DNA of 42,649 nt from positions 1 to 42,649 of the forward strand of contig JAJYRM010000022.1 in NCBI GenBank assembly GCA_021794075.1, given 5' to 3'. Under the pieces are notes generated by a model. The model was not told the DNA's origin. It saw nothing but the letters and a program-made list of their open reading frames with translations, and did not search any database. Positions 8,174 to 16,300 of the stretch are shown one piece after another (the first letter of the stretch is position 1; each line of letters begins with the position of its first letter). The DNA is from Bacteroidota bacterium. GTDB taxonomy: Bacteria; Bacteroidota; Ignavibacteria; Kryptoniales; JAKASW01. The position numbers were made by a program, and so were the translations under genes.

Positions 8174-9778
8174 ATGCAGTATCAGTTCCTAGGAATTGGA
8201 TACCTGACTTGGATTACGTTCTTGCCTGTATTAGGAATGGCCGTCGTGTTGCTCATTCCGAAGGGTAATTCAAACGCAATGAAGTGGACCGCGCTGGCTG
8301 TTACGGTGCTCCAGCTCGTCGTCGCGGGTCTCATTTGGATAAATTTCAAATCGGCTCTCACCGGCATAAACGACCCGAGCGGATTCCAGTTCATCGAGAA
8401 GACGAAATGGATCGACCTACCGGGCGTTGCATGGTTCGGCCATGTTTCAATCAATTATTATCTCGGGATCGATGGGCTTAGCCTACCGATGATAGTTTTG
8501 ACCGCCTTGATTTCATTCGTCGGCGTGATAGCATCCTGGAACATCAACAAGTCGCACAAAGGCTACTTCGCTCTTTACCTCCTTCTTGATACCGGAATGA
8601 TGGGAGTGTTTGTGGCGCTGGACATGTTCCTTTTCTACGTCTTCTGGGAAATCATGCTACTCCCGATGTACTTCCTCATCGGAATATGGGGCGGACCAAG
8701 GAGGGAATACGCGGCAATCAAGTTCTTCCTCTACACGCTCCTCGGCTCAGTTCTCATTCTGCTGGTAATGCTGGCGCTGTACTTCAGCGTAAGCGTAAAG
8801 GATCCCGCGACCGGACAGATGATGCACACGTTCGACATGCTTGCGATGATGAACCCGCAGAATTACGATCCGAATTCGCTCCTCGGCGGGATAGGGACTT
8901 ACTGGCGTTACGTGGCGTTCATCGCTCTATTCATCGGATTCGCGATCAAGGTGCCGATATTTCCTTTCCATACATGGCTTCCCGACGCGCACGTGGAGGC
9001 TCCGACCGCCATCAGCGTCATTCTGGCAGGCGTGCTTCTGAAAATGGGGACATATGGTCTGCTCAGGATCAGCTTCCCGATCTTCCCTGATGCGATGCTG
9101 AAGTTTGCCTTCCCGCTCGCGATACTTGGTTTCATCAATATTGTTTACGGCGCTCTTTGCGCGATGGCACAGACGGATTTCAAGAAGATTATAGCTTACT
9201 CAAGTATCAGCCACATGGGAGTTGTACTCCTCGGCATCGCGGCTCTTAACAGCCAAGGGATGGCCGGAGGAGTCTTTCAGATGTTCAATCACGGCGTCGT
9301 CACCGCGATGCTCTTCCTTATCGTCGGAGTGATTTACGACCGCGCTCACACGAGAGGCGTCAACGATTTCGGCGGACTCGCCAACCAAATGCCGGTTTAC
9401 ACAGGCATCATGACAGTCGCGTTCTTTGCGGCCATCGGGTTGCCGGGATTGAATGAGTTCGTCAGCGAACTCTTCTCTTACCTCGGCGCTTTCGCCGCAT
9501 TCCGCTGGGTGGCAATTTTCTCAAGCATCGGAATTGTGCTTACCGCGGGTTATATGCTCTGGACATTGCAGAGGGTATTCCTCGGCCAGCTTCCTGACAA
9601 ATGGAAGGGGCTGCCCGACGTCAATGGCAGGGAACTTGTCGCTCTCGTCCCGCTGATGGTCGTCGTGATAGTGCTGGGAGTGTTCCCATCTATCATGCTC
9701 CACCCGATGAATGCCACGCTGAACCATTTGGTGAATTTTGTTCATAGCTTCGGCGCAGGAATGACGGCAGCGAAGTAA
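8174..9778 (+). CDS. nuoM: NADH-quinone oxidoreductase subunit M (NuoM)
   Basis: Second antiporter-like proton-pumping subunit of complex I. The 534-residue protein, with about fourteen membrane segments, has the pump glutamate Glu159 in YVFWEIMLLPMYFLIG, the FPFHTWLPDAHVEAPT block of the broken helix, and the TDFKKIIAYSSISHMGVV segment with its central lysines. ATG 8174 is set by GGAGGA a few bases upstream, the clearest ribosome binding site in the distal half of the operon. NuoL, M and N are in the usual order. Confidence 0.96.
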   Translation: MQYQFLGIGYLTWITFLPVLGMAVVLLIPKGNSNAMKWTALAVTVLQLVVAGLIWINFKSALTGINDPSGFQFIEKTKWIDLPGVAWFGHVSINYYLGIDGLSLPMIVLTALISFVGVIASWNINKSHKGYFALYLLLDTGMMGVFVALDMFLFYVFWEIMLLPMYFLIGIWGGPRREYAAIKFFLYTLLGSVLILLVMLALYFSVSVKDPATGQMMHTFDMLAMMNPQNYDPNSLLGGIGTYWRYVAFIALFIGFAIKVPIFPFHTWLPDAHVEAPTAISVILAGVLLKMGTYGLLRISFPIFPDAMLKFAFPLAILGFINIVYGALCAMAQTDFKKIIAYSSISHMGVVLLGIAALNSQGMAGGVFQMFNHGVVTAMLFLIVGVIYDRAHTRGVNDFGGLANQMPVYTGIMTVAFFAAIGLPGLNEFVSELFSYLGAFAAFRWVAIFSSIGIVLTAGYMLWTLQRVFLGQLPDKWKGLPDVNGRELVALVPLMVVVIVLGVFPSIMLHPMNATLNHLVNFVHSFGAGMTAAK

Positions 9779-9798
9779 ATAATAAATGTTGAATTGAA

Positions 9799-9864
9799 AA
9801 TTTTGAATATCGCCCGGACTAATATTCGCGCCAAATCAAAATTCATGATTAAGAATTGAGAATC
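9799..9864 (+). repeat. AT-rich inverted-repeat element, nuoM-nuoN copy
   Basis: AATTTTGA at 9799-9806 pairs perfectly with TCAAAATT at 9836-9843; an inner stem of GAATAT (9805-9810) and ATATTC (9822-9827) is an alternative fold. AATTGAGAATC follows at 9854-9864, five bases before the nuoN ATG. Same architecture as the copies before nuoH and nuoL. Confidence 0.55.
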
Positions 9865-9869
9865 TAAAA

Positions 9870-11366
9870 ATGGCACAGACCATATATCAGAGTTTCGGCT
9901 ACGTGATTCCGGAAACCGTGCTCTCAATATTCTTCATCCTGACCTTGTTGACCGCACTCATAAAGAAGGGAAGGAGCAGACATCTTCCTGCTTATATCGC
10001 GCTGGCGGGATTCGTCGTCGCGGGAGTATTTGTCTTGGAACAGGCAGGTGTCGATCAGTTGATCTTTAACGGTATGTATGCGGTGGATCCGTTCAGCTGG
10101 TTCTTCAAGATAATTTTCCTGGTCACCGGAATTCTGATAGTCGTATTCTCAATGCAGAGCCGCGAGCTCGCTGAAGGCTCCACGAAGTATTCGGAGTACT
10201 ACAGCTTGATAATATCTCTGACGATCGGCGCGTTCTTCATGGCGGGGGCTTCCAACCTCTTGATGATGTACCTTTCGCTAGAACTGGTAAGTATCTCCTC
10301 TTATATACTTTCCGGTTTCACGAAGGAAAATCCGCGCGCAAATGAGGCGTCTTTAAAGTATGTGATATACGGCGCTTTTTCTTCGGGACTCATGCTTTAC
10401 GGTATTTCGATACTTTATGGATTAACGGGCAGCCTGAATTTCTATGCATTGAACCAGGTCTTTGCCTCAGGCACGGCGCCGCAAATCACCGTGCTCGTTG
10501 CCATCGTCCTTATGCTGGTTGGTCTCGGATACAAGATCAGCGCGGTCCCCTTCCATTTCTGGACGCCCGATGTTTACGAGGGAGCTCCGGTGACCGTGAC
10601 AGCTTTTCTGTCGGTTACGTCAAAAGCGGCCGGTTTCGCGCTCCTCATCAGGTTTTTCAAGATCGGATTCATAGATGTCGCCGCTCAGCCCGCCGTCGCG
10701 GGGATGTGGGAAATCTTCCGCGGACTCAACTGGACGGACATAATTGCCGTGCTCTCCGTCCTAACGATGACCGTCGGCAACCTGGTCGCGCTCTGGCAAA
10801 CCAATATCAAACGTCTTCTCGCCTACTCTAGCATTGCCCACGCGGGCTACATCCTGATGGGCTTCGTAACTCTCACGGACCAGGGAATATCGGCGATGCT
10901 GATGTACTTTGTCGCTTATCTCCTCATGAATCTTGGCGCATTCTACATAGTGATGCTTGTCGCAAATAAGTATCACACAGAAGATATAGACGGATACGCC
11001 GGACTTGGCTACAGGTCACCGTACGCCGCGTTTGCACTTGCAGTGTTCCTCTTCTCGCTCACCGGTATTCCTCCCACGTTTGGGTTCATCGGAAAGCTCT
11101 ATCTATTCGCCGCGCTCATCAAGACGAACTACATTTGGCTGGCTATCGTCGGTGTTCTTAACAGCGTAGTCTCCCTTTATTATTACGCGAAAGTCGTCAA
11201 GAGTATGTACCTGGATTTGCCAAAGGAGGAGACCAAGGTTGAATTCGATTTCGGCACCAACCTGATGATGACAATCCTCATGGTCCCTAACTTAGCCCTC
11301 ATGCTTTATTTTACTCCGATACTAAGTTGGGCGGAGCAATCCGTCCGAATGTTCGGGTTACACTAG
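9870..11366 (+). CDS. nuoN: NADH-quinone oxidoreductase subunit N (NuoN)
   Basis: Third antiporter-like proton-pumping subunit of complex I. The 498-residue protein carries the pump glutamate Glu138 in MMYLSLELVSISSYIL, the VPFHFWTPDVYEGAPV block and NIKRLLAYSSIAHAGYILMG. It closes the operon: a perfect nine-base-pair inverted repeat follows 23 bases after the stop. The leader is A-rich without a Shine-Dalgarno motif. No nuoE, nuoF or nuoG gene occurs on either side in the window. Confidence 0.96.
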   Translation: MAQTIYQSFGYVIPETVLSIFFILTLLTALIKKGRSRHLPAYIALAGFVVAGVFVLEQAGVDQLIFNGMYAVDPFSWFFKIIFLVTGILIVVFSMQSRELAEGSTKYSEYYSLIISLTIGAFFMAGASNLLMMYLSLELVSISSYILSGFTKENPRANEASLKYVIYGAFSSGLMLYGISILYGLTGSLNFYALNQVFASGTAPQITVLVAIVLMLVGLGYKISAVPFHFWTPDVYEGAPVTVTAFLSVTSKAAGFALLIRFFKIGFIDVAAQPAVAGMWEIFRGLNWTDIIAVLSVLTMTVGNLVALWQTNIKRLLAYSSIAHAGYILMGFVTLTDQGISAMLMYFVAYLLMNLGAFYIVMLVANKYHTEDIDGYAGLGYRSPYAAFALAVFLFSLTGIPPTFGFIGKLYLFAALIKTNYIWLAIVGVLNSVVSLYYYAKVVKSMYLDLPKEETKVEFDFGTNLMMTILMVPNLALMLYFTPILSWAEQSVRMFGLH

Positions 11367-11389
11367 CGACCGAATCTCTTCTGTCCTGG

Positions 11390-11421
11390 CGCACGCCGTA
11401 AGTGTTTTGTTGCGGCGTGCG
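11390..11421 (+). terminator. possible 3' hairpin terminator of the nuo operon
   Basis: CGCACGCCG (11390-11398) and CGGCGTGCG (11413-11421) form a perfect nine-base-pair stem with a 14-base loop. The next bases are TTGAAAG, so the usual run of U is missing; it may terminate weakly, be factor-assisted, or protect the mRNA 3' end. Confidence 0.45.
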
Positions 11422-11541
11422 TTGAAAGTGAGTGACCTCCTTCCGTATCTTAACCTCTGTAACCATTACAATAGCTGAAACCCGGGGTCGGAGCGACCTC
11501 TGTGTCGACCGGAGTCCCGCCTAAGTTGAAGGAGTAGCACA

Positions 11542-11979
11542 TTGGGACAGCAGCAATTATTGCTAATTGTATTGGGGGTGATAATTGTGGGCATTGCGAT
11601 CGCGGTCGGTCTCGCCGTATTTAGAAGCGAAAGCCAGAGTTCGAACCGCAACAATCTGATAACCGATCTTGAGAGGCTCGCGTCGATTGCTCAGGTGTAT
11701 TACAGGAAACCGTCGAGCATGGATGGCGGTGGAATGAACTTCATGGGCTTCGCGCTTTCGCCGAGCGACACGGGAAACGCTGACGGAAGTTTTTCTTTGA
11801 GTCTGCAGCCGCCCAACGATGCCGATTTCAAGAGAGGAAGCATTTCGCCGATAGGGAGCCCCGCCTCAAAGATTTATATAATCGGCTGCGGAAAAGAAAC
11901 GGGGAACGACGATGTGCGTGCCGTGAAGGCATACGCGATGGTCACGCCGGATTCCGTGGACATAACCAAAATGAATTGA
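11542..11979 (+). CDS. small pilin-like membrane-anchored protein of unknown function
   Basis: The 145-residue protein starts MGQQQLLLIVLGVIIVGIAI, a single hydrophobic helix right at the N-terminus that resembles a type IV pilin helix but lacks the cleavable leader and the usual G-F/M-T-L-E site. A pilin-like soluble region follows, with NLITDLERLASIAQVYYRKP (helix and early domain), a GGGMNFMGFALS motif and a beta-rich end. I recall similar short proteins from Ignavibacteria and relatives, usually uncharacterised, but cannot confirm it here. The start is TTG at 11542, supported by AAGGAG seven bases upstream; no ATG fits. It is a single gene between the nuo terminator hairpin and convergent rpsU. 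Confidence 0.75.
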   Translation: MGQQQLLLIVLGVIIVGIAIAVGLAVFRSESQSSNRNNLITDLERLASIAQVYYRKPSSMDGGGMNFMGFALSPSDTGNADGSFSLSLQPPNDADFKRGSISPIGSPASKIYIIGCGKETGNDDVRAVKAYAMVTPDSVDITKMN

Positions 11980-12009
11980 TTCAACCGGTGATTTCTTAGC
12001 TAGTCCCAT

Positions 12010-12042
12010 AAAAAAATCCGTCCCGGAATTTCCGGGACGGAT
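12010..12042 (-). terminator. intrinsic terminator of rpsU
   Basis: On the minus strand an 11-base-pair perfect stem (12042-12032 with 12026-12016), built on ATCCGTCCCGG and its complement, has a five-base loop and is followed directly by a run of seven U (12016-12010). It begins six bases beyond the rpsU stop. It also separates rpsU from the convergent pilin-like gene. Confidence 0.9.
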
Positions 12043-12047
12043 ACTAA

Positions 12048-12242
12048 TCAACCGAGTTCCGATGCAAGCTTCTGAGAGCGGCGTATCGCTTTCACGCGCT
12101 TCATTCGCTTGCGAACCGAGGGCTTAGTGAAGTAGGTTCTCTTCTTGAATTCTTTCAGAATTCCCGAGCGCTCATACTTCTTCTTAAAACGCCTCAGTGC
12201 TCTGTCGATCGGCTCATTCTCTTGAACAACGACGCCGACCAA
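12048..12242 (-). CDS. rpsU: 30S ribosomal protein bS21
   Basis: Small basic ribosomal protein bS21 of the 30S subunit. The sequence has the family core ENEPIDRALRRFKKKYERSG (about 8-27), a region rich in Lys/Arg, and KAIRRSQKLASELG at the end. I place the start at the TTG codon 12242-12240 because GGAAGG lies eight bases upstream and MVGVVVQENEP matches the family N-terminus; the upstream in-frame GTG at 12251 touches the GGAAGG and would leave no spacing. This gives 64 residues. Its presence matters because many Bacteroidota that make little use of Shine-Dalgarno sites still keep bS21. It is followed by a very strong terminator. Confidence 0.92.
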   Translation of the reverse strand: MVGVVVQENEPIDRALRRFKKKYERSGILKEFKKRTYFTKPSVRKRMKRVKAIRRSQKLASELG

Positions 12243-12251
12243 TCGAATCAC

Positions 12252-12575
12252 CTTCCTTTGTTTTTTTTATTAGGAACTTCTGAAATCAAGATAATAAATG
12301 GCTCCTGAACTTCCAACTTGAATGGGATTACTGATAATGGCCTTTATGTATCGGCCCGAAGGCTAGGCCTTATTTCGGTGATAGACACGAATGGAAAGGG
12401 AATGCGCCATTTACGGCAAAAATATCCCGGATTTTCCACAAATGAACATATTCCGGTTGAATCCCTCGCTCTTGATCCAAATTGGCGCTGCACGAAAGGG
12501 AATCCCCGGCATCGAGACATCACGACGCCGGGGTGTAAACCCGAAACAGGTCTGTTTGCTGTTAATCGGTGGTGA
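12252..12575. other. intergenic region between rpsU and the P-type ATPase, no gene seen
   Basis: This 324-base stretch lies upstream of rpsU and downstream of the ATPase on the minus strand. The open frames in it have no start signals or family resemblance. The one structure I see is CCCCGGC (12504-12510) with GCCGGGG (12527-12533), a seven-base-pair stem with a 16-base loop, which could be a weak terminator for the ATPase transcript on the minus strand. The rpsU promoter must lie in the AT-rich part near 12260-12300 but I cannot fix it. Confidence 0.5.
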
Positions 12576-15080
12576 TTATGTGGTCTGATAAGCCGCCGCC
12601 AAAGCATTTGAGTCCAGGTGCTTCTCAAAATAATCGTATACCTTCAGCTTAGCCCAATCTTCAACGAAGATCCAAACCAGACAGTATAACCAAATGTAAC
12701 CGACCCAAGTCCACGGTATGGCCGTCACCAGCCAACCGAAGCCTACTATCATAGAGGCAATAGCTTTCGTGATGACCAGAGCAAATAAAAGTATGGGGGC
12801 GGGATATGGCTTTGCGTAGAATGGCTTCTTGCTCCGCGCTACGAAAAGGGTGAGATGTCCGGCAATTGCAAGCTTCAAGAAAATAATAGACTGTATTTGC
12901 GCGAGGTCGACGTGAAAGAAAACTCTCGCTGCGTAAAGAAGGCCGAAAGTCTCGATCACTCCGATTGTCCCGAGAACAGTCGAAGTAACAAGTACCCTCC
13001 GCATGTCCCATCTGACAGGCTTTGGGTCCAGCCATGTATTATCATATGCGATTGTCATGATTGGCACGTCGTTTAGGATGGCGAGAAGTATTATCATCAA
13101 GGCGGTGATCGGGTAGAAATCGAAGACAATCATCGCCAGGACGACAAAAATCATAATCCTGATCGTCTCGGTGATTCTATAAATAGCATAGCTGTTCATT
13201 CGTTCGAAGATTCGGCGCGCTGCCTCAACAGCTCTCACAATAGTTGAGAGTCCCGGCGCAGTTAGGACCAGATCCGCCGCGGCGCGCGCAGCATCCGTTG
13301 CTCCGCTGACAGCGATGCCGACGTCGGCCTGTTTAAGAGCGGGCGCGTCATTTACGCCATCGCCTGTCATTCCGACGATGTGGCCATTTGTCTGGAGCGC
13401 CTTAACTATTTCGAACTTGTGCTCTGGGAATACTTGAGCGAAGCCGTCCGCGCTCTCAATCGCCTTCACGGCTCCATGCTCAATCTGATCCGTTTTGCCG
13501 AAGAACTTATCGGCTGGGGTTATTTTCGTGCCGAGTCCGAGTTGTCCGGATATTTCGCGCGCTATGGCCGCATTGTCACCGGTTACCATCTTCACGCTGA
13601 CGCCATGTTCACGAGCTTGCTTAACAGTCGAGGCGGAATCTTCACGCGGTGGGTCGAACAGGGGAAGAAGGCCAAGAAAATTCCAACCGCCGTTTTTGTC
13701 AGTGCGTGCGACGCCGATTGTTCGATAACCCTTACGCGCGAATTCTTCTACACGACTATCGACTGGGGCCGCCTGTCCATTGTTCATGTGGCATAGATCG
13801 AGTATTACTTGCGGTGCCCCTTTTGTTACTTTGAAGCCGTACCCATCGGGTGAGGATACTTCAGCCTCTGTCCTCTTCTTAACAGGGTCGAAGGGGACGA
13901 ACCTTGTCTGTTCATACCGCTCGAATCCCCATTCCGGCTTGAGTCCTGCCATTACTGCGAGATCCAGAGGGTCACGGTTTTCTTCCTTAGAGGCGAGAGA
14001 TCCCGCAAGGATAAGATCTTTCACGGAAGCATTTCCGAAGACAACCGGGTCTCCTAGCTTCAGCCGGTTTTGCGTCAGCGTTCCTGTTTTATCAGAGCAG
14101 AGTATATCCATACCAGCCATTTCTTCTATCGACTCGAGTCGCGATACAATTGCCTTCATCCCGGACAAGGCAACTGCGCCGACAGCCATTGTAACGGAGA
14201 GAACTGCCGGCATCGCGACCGGTATAGAGGCGACTGTGAGTATAAGGGCAAATTCCAGTATTTTCAAAACCTGGGACCCCCTGATCAGCTGAACTCCAAC
14301 CAGAACAACCACGAGACCGAGGCTAAGCTTGATAAGATAGTTCCCGATGTTAAGCACTGCTTTTTGAAAATGTGAGGGCGAACTGGCATCCGATACTAGT
14401 TTTGCTGTCCGTCCAAAGAACGTGTTGGAACCCGTGCCCACCACCAGAGCCAACATCTCTCCTTGCTTGACCACGGACCCGGAGTATGCGCTTTCACCAG
14501 GTTTCTTATCGACCGGAAGTGATTCTCCGGTCAAAGCGGACTGGTCCACGCTTAAGTATTCGCCGTCAAGCAACTTGACATCGGCGGGAACAATGTCGCC
14601 AAGCCGGAGTCTTATGATATCGCCGGGAACCAGGGTTTCCGAATTAACTTCAATCCATTTGCCGTCACGCTTTGCCCGTGACTTTATGGCGAGTTGTCTC
14701 TTCAACGCGTCAACTGCACTGGCCGCCTGGCGTTCTTGCCAGAATCCGACCATGGCGTTGAAGGCGAGGAGTATTGTTATTATCGTAAAATCTGTCCAGT
14801 GGCTGATCAGCGCCGAAAGCATAGCGGCGATTTCAATCATCCATGGTATTGGGCCCCAGAAATATGTGAGGAGTTTTAGTATTGGGCTTTCTTTCTTCTC
14901 CGCCAGCGCGTTGCGGCCGAATCGTGCGAGCCGCTTTTCTACTTCCGATTGATTGAGCCCTTCCTGGGTTGCATCCAGCTTCTTAAATAGATCTTCAGTG
15001 GACAAGCTGAGATCTGTTTTACTTCCTAAGTCGGGATCATCCGACTGACTTTCATCTGATTGTTGATTCGAATGTTTCAT
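12576..15080 (-). CDS. P3A-type plasma-membrane H+-ATPase
   Basis: Cation-pumping P-type ATPase of the plasma-membrane proton pump group, which couples ATP hydrolysis to H+ export. From the ATG at 15080 it has 834 residues. An acidic soluble N-terminus (1-40) precedes the first membrane pair; the actuator motif LTGES is at 183-187, the M4 motif PVAMPAV near 287, the phosphorylation site Asp330 in DKTGTLT, KGAP and TGDNAAIA in the nucleotide domain, MTGDGVNDAPALK in the hinge, and ILNDVPIMTIAYD in M6, whose aspartate corresponds to the proton-binding one of plant AHA2. There is no heavy-metal domain and no Ca/Na-site signature. An upstream frame adds 39 residues, but AGAGGTG ahead of 15080 supports this start. 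It stands alone, unlinked to its neighbours. Confidence 0.93.
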   Translation of the reverse strand: MKHSNQQSDESQSDDPDLGSKTDLSLSTEDLFKKLDATQEGLNQSEVEKRLARFGRNALAEKKESPILKLLTYFWGPIPWMIEIAAMLSALISHWTDFTIITILLAFNAMVGFWQERQAASAVDALKRQLAIKSRAKRDGKWIEVNSETLVPGDIIRLRLGDIVPADVKLLDGEYLSVDQSALTGESLPVDKKPGESAYSGSVVKQGEMLALVVGTGSNTFFGRTAKLVSDASSPSHFQKAVLNIGNYLIKLSLGLVVVLVGVQLIRGSQVLKILEFALILTVASIPVAMPAVLSVTMAVGAVALSGMKAIVSRLESIEEMAGMDILCSDKTGTLTQNRLKLGDPVVFGNASVKDLILAGSLASKEENRDPLDLAVMAGLKPEWGFERYEQTRFVPFDPVKKRTEAEVSSPDGYGFKVTKGAPQVILDLCHMNNGQAAPVDSRVEEFARKGYRTIGVARTDKNGGWNFLGLLPLFDPPREDSASTVKQAREHGVSVKMVTGDNAAIAREISGQLGLGTKITPADKFFGKTDQIEHGAVKAIESADGFAQVFPEHKFEIVKALQTNGHIVGMTGDGVNDAPALKQADVGIAVSGATDAARAAADLVLTAPGLSTIVRAVEAARRIFERMNSYAIYRITETIRIMIFVVLAMIVFDFYPITALMIILLAILNDVPIMTIAYDNTWLDPKPVRWDMRRVLVTSTVLGTIGVIETFGLLYAARVFFHVDLAQIQSIIFLKLAIAGHLTLFVARSKKPFYAKPYPAPILLFALVITKAIASMIVGFGWLVTAIPWTWVGYIWLYCLVWIFVEDWAKLKVYDYFEKHLDSNALAAAYQTT

Positions 15081-15451
15081 TTTCTTTGCACCTCTGAAAT
15101 AAAGAGCTCTGAATGCGCTCGCTTCGACCAGCACGGCATTCAAAGTCATAATTGTCTTTTTAATTAATAGTCGATAACCACGATACGCGCCGCACATTTA
15201 GTTCCATGATATCGGCTGAATCGTGTGTCAGTCTGAATTCTGGCAGGCAGTTGAGCACTAACAGTTGGTTGGGTATCCTACACCAGCCTTAACGTATCTG
15301 GGGCAGAACTGTCGTAACTCATTCAATATAATATATTTGTCCCGTCGTTGTTCGGCTTGAGTAGCGAATTGTCGAGCGAATGGCAAGAGTGAGCGATCGA
15401 AACAATGAAAATACGACGCACTATTCTTATATTAACCGCGTTGAGGGATCA
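15081..15451. other. divergent promoter region between the H+-ATPase and folP
   Basis: This 371-base gap separates two divergent genes and must hold both promoters. Toward folP, TATATTTG at 15332-15339 fits the Bacteroidota -7 element (TAnnTTTG), though no matching upstream TTTG is evident. Toward the ATPase I cannot name a convincing promoter; an AT-rich patch at about 15150-15165 is the most likely site. ATG 15380 also opens a frame in phase with folP and could make its start 24 codons longer. No RNA gene or repeat is seen. Confidence 0.4.
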
Positions 15452-16300
15452 ATGAGCGACGCTAAAGTCACATATAAATTCGGCGAAACGACTGTCGAGT
15501 TCGGATGCCGCACATATTTGATGGGTATTCTGAACGTCACGCCGGATTCGTTTTCGGATGGCGGAGCGTTCTTCGACCAGACGGATGCTATACTCCACGC
15601 GTTCCAGATGGTGAAGGACGGCGCTGACATCATCGATGTTGGAGGGGAATCGACACGGCCTGGAGCCGAACATGTCACGATGGAAGAGGAAACAAAGCGA
15701 GTCGTACCGGTCATTCAGAAACTCAGGCAAAGGACTAAAATCCCCATCTCTGTGGACACGTATAAAGCGAAGGCCGCTGCCGAAGCATTGAAGGCGGGCG
15801 CAAATATCGTAAATGATATAACCGGGCTGCACGCCGATCCGGAAATAGCGGAAGTGATTGCCCGAGCCGGGGCGTCGGTCGTCGTCATGCATATGAAGGG
15901 CACTCCCAAAGACATGCAGATTAATCCGGTGTATGACGATCTTGTTGGCGAAGTGTACGGCTATCTGGCAGGCGCGGTCGAAATGGCGCGTTCGAAAGGA
16001 ATCAATCAGATAATGGTGGATCCGGGCATCGGTTTCGGCAAGACCGCAGACCACAATCTGGAACTAATCAATCGCCTTTCCGAGTTCAGGAAGTTGGGCG
16101 TGCCGGTACTGATAGGCGTGTCTAGAAAGTCATTCATCGGAAAGATACTTGATACGCCTGTTGAGTCGCGACTCGAAGGGACCGCGGCAGCGGTCACGGC
16201 AAGCATCTTGCGCGGAGCGGACATCGTTCGAGTTCATGACGTGAGAGAGATGCGCAGAGTCGCGATGGTGGCAGACGCCATACGGAGGCAGAAGGTCTGA
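15452..16300 (+). CDS. folP: dihydropteroate synthase
   Basis: Joins p-aminobenzoate to dihydropterin diphosphate in folate synthesis, in the cytoplasm. The TIM-barrel protein shows both family signatures: MGILNVTPDSFSDGG (24-38) and DIIDVGGESTRPGAE, followed by SVDTYKAKAA, NDITGL, MHMKGTPKDMQ, DPGIGFGKT, GVSRKSF and the closing IVRVHDV. I choose ATG 15452 (282 residues) because GAGGG precedes it and the distance to the first motif is normal; ATG 15380 would add 24 residues without a ribosome binding site. Its stop overlaps the cdaA start by one base (TGATG), a pairing seen often in Bacteroidota-like genomes. Confidence 0.95.
   Translation: MSDAKVTYKFGETTVEFGCRTYLMGILNVTPDSFSDGGAFFDQTDAILHAFQMVKDGADIIDVGGESTRPGAEHVTMEEETKRVVPVIQKLRQRTKIPISVDTYKAKAAAEALKAGANIVNDITGLHADPEIAEVIARAGASVVVMHMKGTPKDMQINPVYDDLVGEVYGYLAGAVEMARSKGINQIMVDPGIGFGKTADHNLELINRLSEFRKLGVPVLIGVSRKSFIGKILDTPVESRLEGTAAAVTASILRGADIVRVHDVREMRRVAMVADAIRRQKV

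Noticed and set aside
9742-9927. Minus-strand open frame across the nuoM-nuoN spacer
   Set aside because: Its translation (stretches such as SQFLIMNFD and FKIFNSTF) is just the AT-rich repeat read in frame; it also overlaps the ends of both genes.
12318-12628. Short open frames in the gap between rpsU and the ATPase, on both strands
   Set aside because: No start signal, no domain, and the two strands overlap each other; treated as noncoding.
13380-14952. Plus-strand open frames of 100-176 codons opposite the P-type ATPase
   Set aside because: Shadow frames of a well-conserved gene on the other strand.
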